Shown: positions 23,805 through 32,730, counted from the first letter of the stretch. The stretch: 64,000 nucleotides of DNA from Rhodospirillales bacterium (GCA_947466085.1 CANIEC010000006.1:1-64000), one strand, 5' to 3'. The notes: generated from the letters alone by a model not told the origin. Numbers and translations are program-made.

Positions 23805-24782
23805 ATGTCAGGCATGTCGCGACGCGGCTTCGTGGCCGCGGGGACGGCGGGTGCGGCGTTCGGAATGGCGCCGGCGATCGTCCGCGCCCAGGACTATCCC
23901 ACCAGGCAGGTCCGGGTGGTCGTTCCCTATCCGGCCGGCGGCGGCACCGACCTCGTGGCGCGTCTGGTCATCCCGCGCCTTGCCGACCGGTGGAAGCAGA
24001 CCGTCATCATCGACAACAAGGGCGGCGCGAGCGGCATCCTGGGCAGCGAGATCGTCGCCAAGGCCCCGCCCGACGGCTACACGCTGCTGGTCACGACCAG
24101 CGCGCACACGATCAATCCCTACACCACGAAGGTCCTGCCGTACGACACCGAACGCGACTTCACGCCGGTCACGCCTCTCGTCCAGGGTGCCATCGCACTG
24201 GTCGGCTCGCCCAAGGCGGGCATGGACACGATGGAAAAGTTCATGACGGCGGCACGGGCCAATCCCGGCAAGTACCAGTTCGGCAGCACCGAGAACACGA
24301 CGCGGATGGTGGGTGAGCTGTTCCGGGTGAAGAGCGGGCTGAAGATCGAGAACGTGGCCTACAAGGGCGCCGCGCCCATGATGCAGGAGCTGGCCGGCGG
24401 CCATATTCCGGTGGGCTACACCAGCCCGCTCACCGTGATGTCGCACCACAGGGCCGGCACGCTGCGCATGCTGGCGGTGAGCGGCGACAAGCGGCTGCCG
24501 GGCCTCGACGACGTACCGACCATGGCAGAAGCAGGCGTACCGGGCGTCGAGACGATGGCGTGGTTCGCAATGTTCGGGCCCGGCAAGATGTCGCCCGCGC
24601 TCGCCAACCGCATGCGCGACGACGTGGTGGCCGTTCTGGCCGAGCCCGAGATGCAGGCCAAGATCCGCGACCTGTCGAGCCTGCCGGGCGGCGAGTCGCC
24701 CGACGCCTTTGCCCAGCGCATCAGGAACGAACTGGTGACCTGGAAGGACGTGGCCAAGCTGGCGGGTATCGAACCGGAGTAA
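23805..24782 (+). CDS. Bug/TctC family periplasmic solute receptor
   Basis: The product is 325 aa from ATG 23805. The Tat-like leader SRRGFVAAGTAGAAFGMAP ends in a signal cleavage region near VRAQ. Family motifs are VRVVVPYPAGGGTDLVARL, NKGGASGILGSE, KAPPDGYTLLV and the later PTMAEAGVPGVE. Bug proteins bind carboxylates or aromatic acids for tripartite tricarboxylate transporters. No TctA/TctB membrane genes are near, as is usual for this expanded family. It converges with the LysR gene. Confidence 0.93.
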   Translation: MSGMSRRGFVAAGTAGAAFGMAPAIVRAQDYPTRQVRVVVPYPAGGGTDLVARLVIPRLADRWKQTVIIDNKGGASGILGSEIVAKAPPDGYTLLVTTSAHTINPYTTKVLPYDTERDFTPVTPLVQGAIALVGSPKAGMDTMEKFMTAARANPGKYQFGSTENTTRMVGELFRVKSGLKIENVAYKGAAPMMQELAGGHIPVGYTSPLTVMSHHRAGTLRMLAVSGDKRLPGLDDVPTMAEAGVPGVETMAWFAMFGPGKMSPALANRMRDDVVAVLAEPEMQAKIRDLSSLPGGESPDAFAQRIRNELVTWKDVAKLAGIEPE

Positions 24783-24819
24783 AGCCGCAAGGGCGGTCGC
24801 CGGCCCCAAGACGCCGGGC

Positions 24820-25713
24820 TTAGCTGGAATAGTGCCGTCCGGAATCGAGCGCGCGGCATAGCCAGTCGGCGAAAGCCTCGAGCGACGGATCGCCGGCGAA
24901 GCGGACGTCGTACTGCAACGTGAAGTGCCGGCGCGTCGGGCGCCGGGCCGGGTGGGCAATGGCGATACGGCCAGCCTTGAGGTCCGGCCCGAGCAGCCCT
25001 TCGATGGCGATGCCCAGCCCGAGGTCGGCAACGACCGCCTCCAGGGTCTGGCTGGCGCTTTCGAAGGTGCTGCCGCCGCGCACCGGGACGGCAAGGAAGC
25101 CGGCATGGTCCAGCCAGCGGCGCCAGTCCTCGGAACGCGGCCGGGTATGGAGCAGCGGCACGCGCGCGAAGTCGACCGGCCCTTTCCGCAGCCGCGCTGT
25201 CGACGCGACCGCCACGGTCGTGATCGGCATCAGGGGCCGCACGACGAGACCCGACTGTCGACCGATGCCGGAGACGGCGATCACCGCATCGAAACGGCTC
25301 GGCAGCAGGTCGAGCGGGTTGGTGCTCGCATGGAAGTCGACCTCCAGATCGGGGAGATCGCGACGCAGGCGTGCCAGGAGCGGCAGCAGCGCGCGCGACA
25401 GGAAATGGCCATAAACACCGAAGGAGAGCTGCCGGTAGTGTCGCAGCCGGACACCGGCGGTGGCTTCTTCCAGCCGGTCCAGCGCTTCGCGTGTTCCGTC
25501 CGCCAATGACCGGCCGACCGGCGTCAGTTCGAGCCCGGTGGCACGTCGCACGAACAGGGAGGCCTTCAGGTTCTCCTCGAGCGTCCGAACGTGCCGACTG
25601 ACCGCGCCCGGCGTGACGTTCAGCTCCCGCGCGGCGTGGGTGATCGACAAGTGTCGCGCAGCGGCTTCGAAGGCCCGCACGGCATGCAGGGGCGGGAGAC
25701 GGCGGGTGCTCAT
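24820..25713 (-). CDS. LysR-type transcriptional regulator (GcvA-like subgroup)
   Basis: The product is 297 aa from ATG 25713. The helix-turn-helix is at about 5-60 (PPLHAVRAFEAAARHLSITH, AARELNVTPGAVSRHVRTLE), followed by the effector domain. RRATGLELTPVGRSLADG is typical of GcvA-like members. An alternative GTG at 25728 would overlap the palindromic box, so the ATG is preferred. It is divergent from the acyl-CoA dehydrogenase and likely controls it and itself through the TTGAG boxes in the spacer. Confidence 0.93.
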   Translation of the reverse strand: MSTRRLPPLHAVRAFEAAARHLSITHAARELNVTPGAVSRHVRTLEENLKASLFVRRATGLELTPVGRSLADGTREALDRLEEATAGVRLRHYRQLSFGVYGHFLSRALLPLLARLRRDLPDLEVDFHASTNPLDLLPSRFDAVIAVSGIGRQSGLVVRPLMPITTVAVASTARLRKGPVDFARVPLLHTRPRSEDWRRWLDHAGFLAVPVRGGSTFESASQTLEAVVADLGLGIAIEGLLGPDLKAGRIAIAHPARRPTRRHFTLQYDVRFAGDPSLEAFADWLCRALDSGRHYSS

Positions 25714-25717
25714 GCCA

Positions 25718-25758
25718 TTGAGTATCACTCAAAATGCTCGGAAAAGTAATCGTTTGAG
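25718..25758. promoter_or_regulatory. LysR-type operator boxes in the divergent promoter
   Basis: TTGAGTATCACTCAA (25718-25732) is a perfect inverted repeat with T-N11-A architecture, 4 bp before the regulator's ATG. TTTGAG at 25753-25758 is a third half-site, in the orientation that pairs with the CTCAAA of the first box. The acyl-CoA dehydrogenase ATG is 31 bp further on. Confidence 0.65.
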
Positions 25759-25789
25759 AGTGCGTAGGACTCCACGCATCCTCGCCTCC

Positions 25790-27595
25790 ATGAATGACCT
25801 TTCTCCCATCCCCTCCACCCTGACCGTTCCGGCCTCGCTCGCCGGACGGTCGGCCGTTGCCCAACGCTCCGAGCACATTGCGCCGGATTGCAGCGGGCTG
25901 AACTTCTTCGCGATCGACCACAGCCTCCGGGATCTGCTCGGTCTCTACATGGAGGGGCCACTGCTGGCCCATCTGACGAAGCACCTGAACGAGCTCGGCG
26001 AGCTCGCGGGCGGGCGCCTGAACCAGCTTGCGGATCTCGCCGACAAGCATCCGCCGGTGCTGCACCGACGCGACCGGTTCGGCCGCGACGAGGAATGGAT
26101 CGAGGTCCATCCTGCCTACGACGAGATTCGCCGCGTCGCCTTCGCCCGCTTCGGCATGCATGCCATGACGCACCGGCCCGGCGTGTTGGGCTGGCACGAC
26201 AAGATGCCGATCCTCGCCAAGCAGGCCTTCTTCTATCTGTTCTCACAGGCCGAGTTCGGCGTGCTGTGTCCCGTCAACTTGACCGACTGCACGTCCGACC
26301 TGCTCGAACGCTACGGCAGCGAGGCGCTCAAGGCGCGCTATCTCGACCGCATGCTGACCCAGGACATGGACCAGCTGCTCTACGGCGCACAGTTCATGAC
26401 CGAGAAGATCGGCGGCTCCGACGCCGGTGCTGCCGAGCTGACGGCCGTGCGCGACGGCGAGCATTGGCGCCTCTACGGCGAGAAGTGGTTCTGTTCCAAT
26501 GCCGACGGCGATGTCGCCGTGTTGCTGGCTCGTCCCGAAGGCGCACGGGAGGGAAGCCGCGGTCTCGGTCTATTCCTGATGCCGAAGACCCTGCCCGACG
26601 GGTCCCGGAACGACTATCGAATCGTGCGGCTGAAGGACAAGCTCGGCAGCAAATCGATGCCGAGCGGCGAGATCGTCTTCGAGGGCGCCGTGGCCTACGA
26701 GCTCGGGGCGATCGATCGCGGCATGAAGCAGATGCTGGAGATGGTCAATCCCAGCCGCGTCTCGCACCTGACTCGCGCCGCCGGCATGATGCGGCGCTGC
26801 CTCAACGAATCGATGCAGGTGGCGCGTCATCGCAATGCCTTCGGACGGCGGGTGATCGAGCATCCGCTGATGCGCCGCCAGCTCGTGAAGATGATGATCA
26901 AGACCGAGCAGGCACTGTCGGCCCTGATGCTGACCACCACCATGATGGGGCGGGTCGACGATCCGGTTGCCGCGAAGGTGGTGCGCATCCTCACGCCCAT
27001 CGGCAAGTATCGGGCCTCACGCGACAACATCGCCGTCGCCACGGCGGCGATGGAGGCGCGGGGCGGCAATGGCTACATTGAGGATTGGCCGAACGCCCGG
27101 CTGGTCCGGGACGCCCATCTCGGTGTGATCTGGGACGGCACATCCAGCGTCAATGCCCTCGACGTCATCCAGCGGGCGGTCGGCAAGGAACGCGCGCATG
27201 TCCAGCTGGGCGAAGCGCTGGGCGAGCGGCTGGCCGACACGCGCGGTCTTCCCGGCCAGTTCCGGACGCGGCTCGAGACGACACTGGCCCAGGCCCTCCG
27301 CTTTGCCGAGGAGGTGGCCGACACGCCGTCGAAGGAGCGCTTCAGCCGGGTCGCGGCCAGTGCGCTCTATCATGTCACCACCGCGGTGCTGATGGCCCAC
27401 GAAGGCGCCCGTCTCGCCGCGGCCGGCGGCGATGCCCGGCGCATGCTGATGGCCCGCTTCGTTCTGGAGCATCGCCTGTCGGACCGCCCCAAGCTCGCCG
27501 CCGATGGCGGCGACTGGGAGGAGGCCGCGATCTCAGCGCTGCTCGATGAGTCGCCGGTCTCGCTCGACCGCGCCTCCTCGATGCTCACGGCCTAG
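25790..27595 (+). CDS. Acyl-CoA dehydrogenase (about 600-residue class, DmdC/FadE5/AidB-like)
   Basis: The product is 601 aa from ATG 25790; the open frame reads back through the regulator gene and must start here. The central FAD-binding region has GAQFMTEKIGGSDAGA and LYGEKWFCSNADGD. The C-terminal helical part has ARHRNAFGRRVIEHPLMRRQ, EARGGNGYIEDWPNARLVRD and the long extension typical of 600-residue members. It oxidises an acyl-CoA to the enoyl-CoA and passes electrons to ETF. It is divergent from its probable LysR regulator; a cyclase gene follows after a hairpin. Confidence 0.92.
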   Translation: MNDLSPIPSTLTVPASLAGRSAVAQRSEHIAPDCSGLNFFAIDHSLRDLLGLYMEGPLLAHLTKHLNELGELAGGRLNQLADLADKHPPVLHRRDRFGRDEEWIEVHPAYDEIRRVAFARFGMHAMTHRPGVLGWHDKMPILAKQAFFYLFSQAEFGVLCPVNLTDCTSDLLERYGSEALKARYLDRMLTQDMDQLLYGAQFMTEKIGGSDAGAAELTAVRDGEHWRLYGEKWFCSNADGDVAVLLARPEGAREGSRGLGLFLMPKTLPDGSRNDYRIVRLKDKLGSKSMPSGEIVFEGAVAYELGAIDRGMKQMLEMVNPSRVSHLTRAAGMMRRCLNESMQVARHRNAFGRRVIEHPLMRRQLVKMMIKTEQALSALMLTTTMMGRVDDPVAAKVVRILTPIGKYRASRDNIAVATAAMEARGGNGYIEDWPNARLVRDAHLGVIWDGTSSVNALDVIQRAVGKERAHVQLGEALGERLADTRGLPGQFRTRLETTLAQALRFAEEVADTPSKERFSRVAASALYHVTTAVLMAHEGARLAAAGGDARRMLMARFVLEHRLSDRPKLAADGGDWEEAAISALLDESPVSLDRASSMLTA

Positions 27596-27609
27596 CGGGC
27601 AGGGCGCGC

Positions 27610-27654
27610 GCCATCTTCCCATTGGCGCTCCGGCTGGACCGGTGGGAAGATGGC
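27610..27654 (+). promoter_or_regulatory. 12-bp-arm inverted repeat between acyl-CoA dehydrogenase and cyclase genes
   Basis: GCCATCTTCCCA (27610-27621) and TGGGAAGATGGC (27643-27654) are perfectly complementary, separated by 21 bp, and end 5 bp before the cyclase ATG. It could be a terminator stem without T-run, or an mRNA structure that occludes the cyclase ribosome binding site. Confidence 0.5.
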
Positions 27655-27659
27655 GGCCC

Positions 27660-28928
27660 ATGCCGGTGGCCCGTCCCGATCCCGCGCCGCGGACGTATCC
27701 CGCCTCGGTCTCCCTGCACCGCAGGGCTGACGGTGGCCCTGCCGTTGCGGCGGGAACGGCGTCGATCGCCGATGTCGAGGGCTGGCTGCTGACCGATGCG
27801 CTCGGTGAAGAGGACGTCCTGCCGTTCTTCGAGCAGTTGTGCTGGCGCCTCGTCGCGGCGGGGCTGCCGCTCGACCGCGCAAGCCTGCATGTCGGGACGC
27901 TGCATCCGCAGCTCTTTGGGTTTGGCTGGAACTGGAACCGCGTCGATGGGCTGTGCGACGAGGTCAGGGTGGCCGAGGCGGCGCTGGCCAACGATTCCTA
28001 CCGGCGCAATCCACTGTTCCACGTGATCGAGAAAGGCGAGGCTTTCAGGGGCCGCACCGGCGATGCCGCGCAGCGCTTCCCGCTGATGGCCGAACTCTCG
28101 CGACAGGGTTACGTCGAATACGCCGCCATTCCCTTGCGTGCGGGCGGCGCCTATCACAACGCCGCGACAGTGGCGACCAAGCGCCCCGGCGGCTTCTCGG
28201 AAGCCCAGTTCAGCGACCTCACGCGGCTCCTGCGGCTCGCCGCGCTTCATGTCGAACGCCACATCGCGCTCAGGATCGCTGCAAACGTCGTGGACACCTA
28301 TCTCGGTGCGGCCGCCGGCGGACGTGTGCTGCGCGGCTTGATCAAGCGCGGAGCCGGGGAGCCGATCCGTGCCATCATCTGGGCATCGGACCTGCGCGGC
28401 TTCACCGATCTTGCCGACCGTCTCGACGGTCCCGACATGATCGCCCTGCTGAACGGCTACTTCGAGTGCCTCGCCGGGGCTGTCTTGGCGCATGATGGCG
28501 AGGTGCTGAAGTTCATCGGCGACGGGCTGCTGGCGGTGTTTCCCTATTCGGCCTTCGCCGATGAAAGAGCCGCGGCCGCGGCGGCGCTGGCGGCGGCGCA
28601 GGGCGCGCTGCAAGCGATCGAACGCCTCAATGAAGATCCGCAGGCTTTCGCGGACATTCCCGGCTGGCGACCCTTGCGCACCGGAATCGCCCTGCACGAT
28701 GGCGAAGTTTTCTTCGGCAATGTCGGTGCGCCCGAGCGGCTGGATTTCACGGTCATCGGTCGGGCCGTCAACGCCGCCAGTCGCGTCGAGGCGCTCAGCA
28801 AGACTCTGGGCCGGTCCATCGTCGTCACCGAACCCGTGATGTGCCTTCTCGACCGGCCGCTAGAGCCGTTGGGCGAGCACGAGTTGCGTGGCCTCGCCGC
28901 GCCCATCTCGATCTATGGTGTGCCGTGA
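27660..28928 (+). CDS. Class III adenylate/guanylate cyclase
   Basis: The product is 422 aa from ATG 27660. The N-terminal about 230 residues form an unassigned, possibly GAF-like sensor region (DDAUCTION is not claimed; conserved stretch FRGRTGDAAQRFPLM). The cyclase domain is complete: metal Asp in WASDLRGFTDLA, Lys and second Asp in VLKFIGDGLLAVFP, base-selecting Asp in RLDFTVIGRAVNAASRVEAL, which also supplies the transition-state Asn and Arg. No membrane segment is seen, so it is a soluble cyclase making cAMP or cGMP. Its stop overlaps the next GTG start (GTGA). Confidence 0.9.
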   Translation: MPVARPDPAPRTYPASVSLHRRADGGPAVAAGTASIADVEGWLLTDALGEEDVLPFFEQLCWRLVAAGLPLDRASLHVGTLHPQLFGFGWNWNRVDGLCDEVRVAEAALANDSYRRNPLFHVIEKGEAFRGRTGDAAQRFPLMAELSRQGYVEYAAIPLRAGGAYHNAATVATKRPGGFSEAQFSDLTRLLRLAALHVERHIALRIAANVVDTYLGAAAGGRVLRGLIKRGAGEPIRAIIWASDLRGFTDLADRLDGPDMIALLNGYFECLAGAVLAHDGEVLKFIGDGLLAVFPYSAFADERAAAAAALAAAQGALQAIERLNEDPQAFADIPGWRPLRTGIALHDGEVFFGNVGAPERLDFTVIGRAVNAASRVEALSKTLGRSIVVTEPVMCLLDRPLEPLGEHELRGLAAPISIYGVP

Positions 28929-29710
28929 CGCGCTGGTTCGCGATCCTGGTCGTCCTGCTGTTCGCCGGGTCCGCCGCCGCACAGTCCGTCAGCTTCCCCA
29001 GCGTCACCGTCGGCAGCAGCCACGCGGGACCCGAGGTGACGGGCTGGATCTACAAGCCGCCAGGCGACGGGCCGTTCCCGGCGATCATCCTGGCCCATAG
29101 CTGCGCCGGCGCGAACGCCCACACAGACAGGTGGGGCAAGCTGCTGGTGACCTGGGGTTATCTTGTGCTGGCGCCGGATTCGTTCGTCCCGCGTGGCACC
29201 AAGGCCGTGTGCACGACCTCTAACGTGGTGACACCCAACATGCGCGTGGCGGACATCGCGGGCGCGCTCGACTATCTGGCGACGCGGCCCGATGTGGTGA
29301 AGGGCAAGGTCGGCATCATCGGCCACAGCCATGGCGGCTCAACCGTCATACGCTCGGCGCAGAAGAACTTCGGGCTGGCGCAACGCGGCCTCGCAGCAGG
29401 CGTCGCCTATTACCCCGGCTGCAACCCGCAGTTCGATGGCGGCATCGACATCCCGGTGCTGCTGTTGGCGGGGGACAAGGACGACTGGACGCCGGCCGAT
29501 CGCTGTCGGAGCCTGGTGTCGGGCCTGCGACGCGGCGACCTCGTCGAGGCCGTCTACTATCCCAACGCCTATCACAGCTTCGATTCAAAGGTCGCCGATC
29601 GCACCGTGCCTGGCGCCGCCGGCAAGCAGCACCATCTCGCCTACGACACCGCCGCCGCTCCCGATGCCGAGGCGCGAACGAAGGCGTTCTTCGCGAAGTA
29701 TCTGCGGTGA
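28925..29710 (+). CDS. Exported dienelactone hydrolase family alpha/beta hydrolase
   Basis: The product is 261 aa from GTG 28925, which overlaps the cyclase stop. Signal peptide WFAILVVLLFAGSAAAQS is followed by a dienelactone-hydrolase fold. The nucleophile elbow is GHSHGG (Ser rather than the classic Cys), then the acid in LLAGDKDDWTPAD and the His in YPNAYHSFD. It should act in the periplasm as an esterase; the natural substrate is unknown. The overlap suggests co-translation with the cyclase. A palindromic repeat follows the stop. Confidence 0.9.
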   Translation: MTRWFAILVVLLFAGSAAAQSVSFPSVTVGSSHAGPEVTGWIYKPPGDGPFPAIILAHSCAGANAHTDRWGKLLVTWGYLVLAPDSFVPRGTKAVCTTSNVVTPNMRVADIAGALDYLATRPDVVKGKVGIIGHSHGGSTVIRSAQKNFGLAQRGLAAGVAYYPGCNPQFDGGIDIPVLLLAGDKDDWTPADRCRSLVSGLRRGDLVEAVYYPNAYHSFDSKVADRTVPGAAGKQHHLAYDTAAAPDAEARTKAFFAKYLR

Positions 29711-29718
29711 TTGAAACT

Positions 29719-29844
29719 CCGTCGTCTCGACCGGAGCCGAGCGTAGCGAGGCGAAGTGGAGAGACCTTCTCTCAACTAAAGGCCGGCAATCGGTGGAGAG
29801 AAGATCTCTCCACTTCGCGCTGCGCGCTCCGGTCGAGATGACGG
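29719..29844. repeat. Interspersed palindromic repeat, copy 2
   Basis: Same family as 7556-7675. The outer arms of 19 bp (29719-29737 and 29826-29844) carry one mismatch, and the inner arms of 23 bp (29751-29773 and 29796-29818) carry one mismatch. The core words CGTCGTCTCGACCG and GTGGAGAGACCTTCTCTC are shared with copy 1. It sits between convergent genes. Confidence 0.85.
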
Positions 29845-29862
29845 GATATTTGGAGAGGCCGA

Positions 29863-30807
29863 CTAGGAAGCGTCCGCCAGCCCCATCTGCCGGCACAGCA
29901 GCACGAGCGTTTCGTAGATCACGTGCGAGCAGAGATGGGCGGCCATGCCGTTCACATCCTGCGGCGGGCTCACCGTGTTCACGTCCACGGCCACGATGTT
30001 CAAGTCGGTGAGGCAGCGCAGCAGGTCGATGCCTTCGCGGGCGCTGAGGCCGCCCCACGAAGGGGTGCAGACGCCCGGCGCGCAGGACGGGTCGAAAACG
30101 TCCATGTCGAAGCAGAGATAGACCGGCCGCTTGCCGACCTTGTCGCGGAACTCGGCCATGCGCTGGGCGAAGCCGCCGCGGATCAGCTCGTCGATCGACA
30201 CGACCTTGTAGCCGAGGCTCATGGCGCGCGGCACCACGCCCTGCGCGTAGGTCGTGCTACGGATGCCGACATGCCAGGAGAATTCGGGATCGACGAGGCC
30301 TTCCTCGGCGACATGGGTGAACTGGGTGGCGGAGTTGTACTTCTCCTCGGACCCATAGGGGTACGAATCGGTGTGCGAATCGATGTGGAGCGCCGCCATC
30401 TTGGGGTACTTCTTGCCGACGGCGCGGGCGACGGGAACGGTGACCGAACCGTCGCCGCCGATCGTGATCGGCACGGCACCGGCCTCGACGATGCGATCGG
30501 CCGCCTGCTCGATCCGCTCGAAGGCGTCGACGATCTTGGACGGCGTGAGCTTCACGTTGCCACAGTCGACCAGGCCGAGCGCGCTCGCCGGATCGAAATC
30601 GGCGTTGGTCGGGTTGAAGCGTCGCATCAGCTGCGACTGCTGGCGTACCGAGTCCGGACCGCCGCGCGCGCCGATGCGCATGTTGGTGCCGCAGTCGAAC
30701 GGGATACCGAGGATCGCGGCCTTGTTCGCTGGGCCCGGCCGGCCATAGGGAACGCCCATGAAGGTCAGGGGCAGGGTGAACAGCTCGTCGTCGGACAGAC
30801 GGTCCAT
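29863..30807 (-). CDS. Ureohydrolase (agmatinase/arginase superfamily) with an altered metal ligand
   Basis: The product is 314 aa. Ureohydrolases hydrolyse guanidino groups to urea using two Mn2+ ions. Ligands present are D143, H145, D147 (HIDSHTDSY) and D234, D236 (CFDMDVFDPS). However, the GGDH motif reads GGDG at 117-120, so the usual His ligand is Gly120. The later VEVNP-type motif reads VDVNT. Overall length and SCAPG are normal for agmatinases. It may still work with one weakened metal site, or act on an unusual guanidine or amide. The ATG lies one base after the M20 stop, at the end of the ABC-M20 operon. Confidence 0.85.
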   Translation of the reverse strand: MDRLSDDELFTLPLTFMGVPYGRPGPANKAAILGIPFDCGTNMRIGARGGPDSVRQQSQLMRRFNPTNADFDPASALGLVDCGNVKLTPSKIVDAFERIEQAADRIVEAGAVPITIGGDGSVTVPVARAVGKKYPKMAALHIDSHTDSYPYGSEEKYNSATQFTHVAEEGLVDPEFSWHVGIRSTTYAQGVVPRAMSLGYKVVSIDELIRGGFAQRMAEFRDKVGKRPVYLCFDMDVFDPSCAPGVCTPSWGGLSAREGIDLLRCLTDLNIVAVDVNTVSPPQDVNGMAAHLCSHVIYETLVLLCRQMGLADAS

Positions 30808-30808
30808 G

Positions 30809-32065
30809 TCAGGGCTCCGCGGAGAGGAAGTCGTAGGCGACCAGGGTGTGGATCTTGGCGACGGCCATCAGCTCGTCGACCAGTACATGCTCGTCGGCGC
30901 CACCCATGTTGAAGGGCGTGAGGCCCAGCACCACGGTCGGCACGTTGAACATGCGATACCAGCGCGAGTCCGAACCGCCGACCCTCATGTTGACGGCAGG
31001 TGTCTCGCCCAGCACTTCGGCGGCGACGGAGGCGGTGCGGGTCACAATCTCGTGGCCGGGATCGGTGAAGGACGGCTCGAAGCGCCGGATCGCTTTCCAG
31101 CTCACACCTTCCAAAGGCGCCAGCCACTCATCGAGCTTGGCGGTCAGCACGTCTGTCGTGATTCCGACGGGGAGGCGGATATCGGCTCGAGCGAGGGCGT
31201 TCGTGGGCACCAGGTTGGGCGAGGTGCCGCCCGCTATGGTGCCGATGTTCACTGTGACCCTCGATAGCGTATCGGCCTCGCCAGTCCCCGACAGGGGCTC
31301 GGAAATGGGCTTGGCCTTGCCGATCGCCGAGGTGACGACCGGGGGCGACTGGAAGGGCACGTCCTCGAGCTGTTTCAGATAGTCGAGCGCAGTGCGCAGC
31401 CGGTCGATGGCGTTGGTGCCCTTGTGGACATGGGCGCCGTGGGCGGGCGAGCCCGTGGTCTCGATCTCGACCCACATCAGGCCCTTCTCGCCGAAGCGCA
31501 CCACCTTGGGCGAACCCACATCGCCGCAGATGTTCGCGTCGCCGGCGGCATGCGGGAAATTCTGGAGGAGATAGCCGGAGCCCAGCGAGCCCATGTTCTC
31601 CTCGTCGCCGGCCAGGGTGAGCACGATCTCGCCGTCCCAGGCATCGCGGTTCTCGGCCAACAACAAGGCGGCCAGCAGGGAGCAGGCGATCCCGCCTTTC
31701 ATGTCGCAGACGCCGCGGCCATAGAGCTTGCCGTCCTTCAGCACGCCGCCCAGAGGCGGCACGGTCCAGGGCAGGTTCTCGAGCAGCGGGAAGGTGTCGA
31801 GATGCCCGTTGAAGATCAGGCGGCGCCCGGGGGCGCGGCCGCGGATCCGGCCGATCAGCGAGACGATGCGCGGCTCCGGCTCGACGCGTTCGATCTCGAT
31901 GCCGGGAATCTCGCGCAGCAGCGCTTCGGCCACGGCGGCGACGTCGAACGTGTCGCTCGGCGGGTTGGGAGAGGCCACGGCCACCAGCCGCTGCGTCACG
32001 GCGATGAGGCGGTCGAGCGAGCCCTCGACGCGGCGCGCCAGTTCGGTGCGGATCTTCGACGACAT
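30809..32065 (-). CDS. M20 family metallopeptidase/deacylase (ArgE/DapE type)
   Basis: The product is 418 aa. Zinc ligands and catalytic residues are visible: FNGHLDTFP (His, Asp), GRGVCDMKGG (bridging Asp), LAGDEENMG (general base Glu pair) and a His near the C-terminus in MGGADEHVL. The dimerisation lid region starts near SPAHGAHVHKGTNAIDRL. M20 enzymes remove acyl groups from N-acyl amino acids or cut dipeptides in the cytoplasm. Its ATG shares one base with the permease stop (TGATG), and the ureohydrolase follows after one base, so the transporter and the two hydrolases form one operon. Confidence 0.92.
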   Translation of the reverse strand: MSSKIRTELARRVEGSLDRLIAVTQRLVAVASPNPPSDTFDVAAVAEALLREIPGIEIERVEPEPRIVSLIGRIRGRAPGRRLIFNGHLDTFPLLENLPWTVPPLGGVLKDGKLYGRGVCDMKGGIACSLLAALLLAENRDAWDGEIVLTLAGDEENMGSLGSGYLLQNFPHAAGDANICGDVGSPKVVRFGEKGLMWVEIETTGSPAHGAHVHKGTNAIDRLRTALDYLKQLEDVPFQSPPVVTSAIGKAKPISEPLSGTGEADTLSRVTVNIGTIAGGTSPNLVPTNALARADIRLPVGITTDVLTAKLDEWLAPLEGVSWKAIRRFEPSFTDPGHEIVTRTASVAAEVLGETPAVNMRVGGSDSRWYRMFNVPTVVLGLTPFNMGGADEHVLVDELMAVAKIHTLVAYDFLSAEP

Positions 32066-32730
32066 CAGCGTGCCTGCAGCCTGCGTTCCCAGAAGCGGAT
32101 GGCCATGGCCAGTGGCCAGCAGATGAAGAAGTAGACCACGGCGATGAAGGTGAAGGTCTCGAGCGGCCGGAAATTAGTGGCTGAGAGCTCCATGCCGCGG
32201 CGGGTGATCTCGCTCACCGAGATGACGGCGCCCAGCGACGAGAACTTGATGAGCTGCACGAAGTTCGAGGCGAGCGGCGGCAGTGTCATGCGGATCGCCT
32301 GCGGCAGCACGATGCGATTGAACGATTGCAACGGCGTCATGCCCAGCACCTGGGCGGCCTCGCGATGGCCCTTGGGCACGCTCTGGATGCCCGAGCGGTA
32401 GACCTCCGAGATGAAGGAGGCCTGATAGAGGGCAAGGCCGATGATCAGCGCGACCAGCGCCTCGATGCGCACACCGAACACGATCGGCAGCACGTAGTAG
32501 ACCCACAGGAGCTGGACCAGGATCGGGGTGTTGCGCACGACCTCGCCGATCGAGATGCCGACCCAGCGCAGGACCCGGAAGCGCGACATGTCGAGCAGCG
32601 CGATGACCAGCCCACCGACCATCGCCAGCACCAGCGTGATGGCCGAGATGACCAGCGTCATCTGCAGGCCGCCCATCAGGAAGTCGAAGCTTCCCCAGAC
32701 CGTGTCCCAGCGGAATTGGTACTTGAACAT
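32065..32730 (-). CDS. Polar amino-acid-type ABC transporter permease
   Basis: The product is 221 aa from ATG 32730 (an in-frame earlier start at 32757 adds nine polar residues). It has five membrane helices and the HisM/GlnP-family signatures RNTPILVQLLWVYYVLP and the EAA loop REAAQVLGMTPLQSFNRIVLP. Only one permease gene is present, so it probably forms a homodimer. It lies between the binding protein and the M20 gene in the operon and belongs to the importer that feeds them. Confidence 0.93.
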   Translation of the reverse strand: MFKYQFRWDTVWGSFDFLMGGLQMTLVISAITLVLAMVGGLVIALLDMSRFRVLRWVGISIGEVVRNTPILVQLLWVYYVLPIVFGVRIEALVALIIGLALYQASFISEVYRSGIQSVPKGHREAAQVLGMTPLQSFNRIVLPQAIRMTLPPLASNFVQLIKFSSLGAVISVSEITRRGMELSATNFRPLETFTFIAVVYFFICWPLAMAIRFWERRLQAR

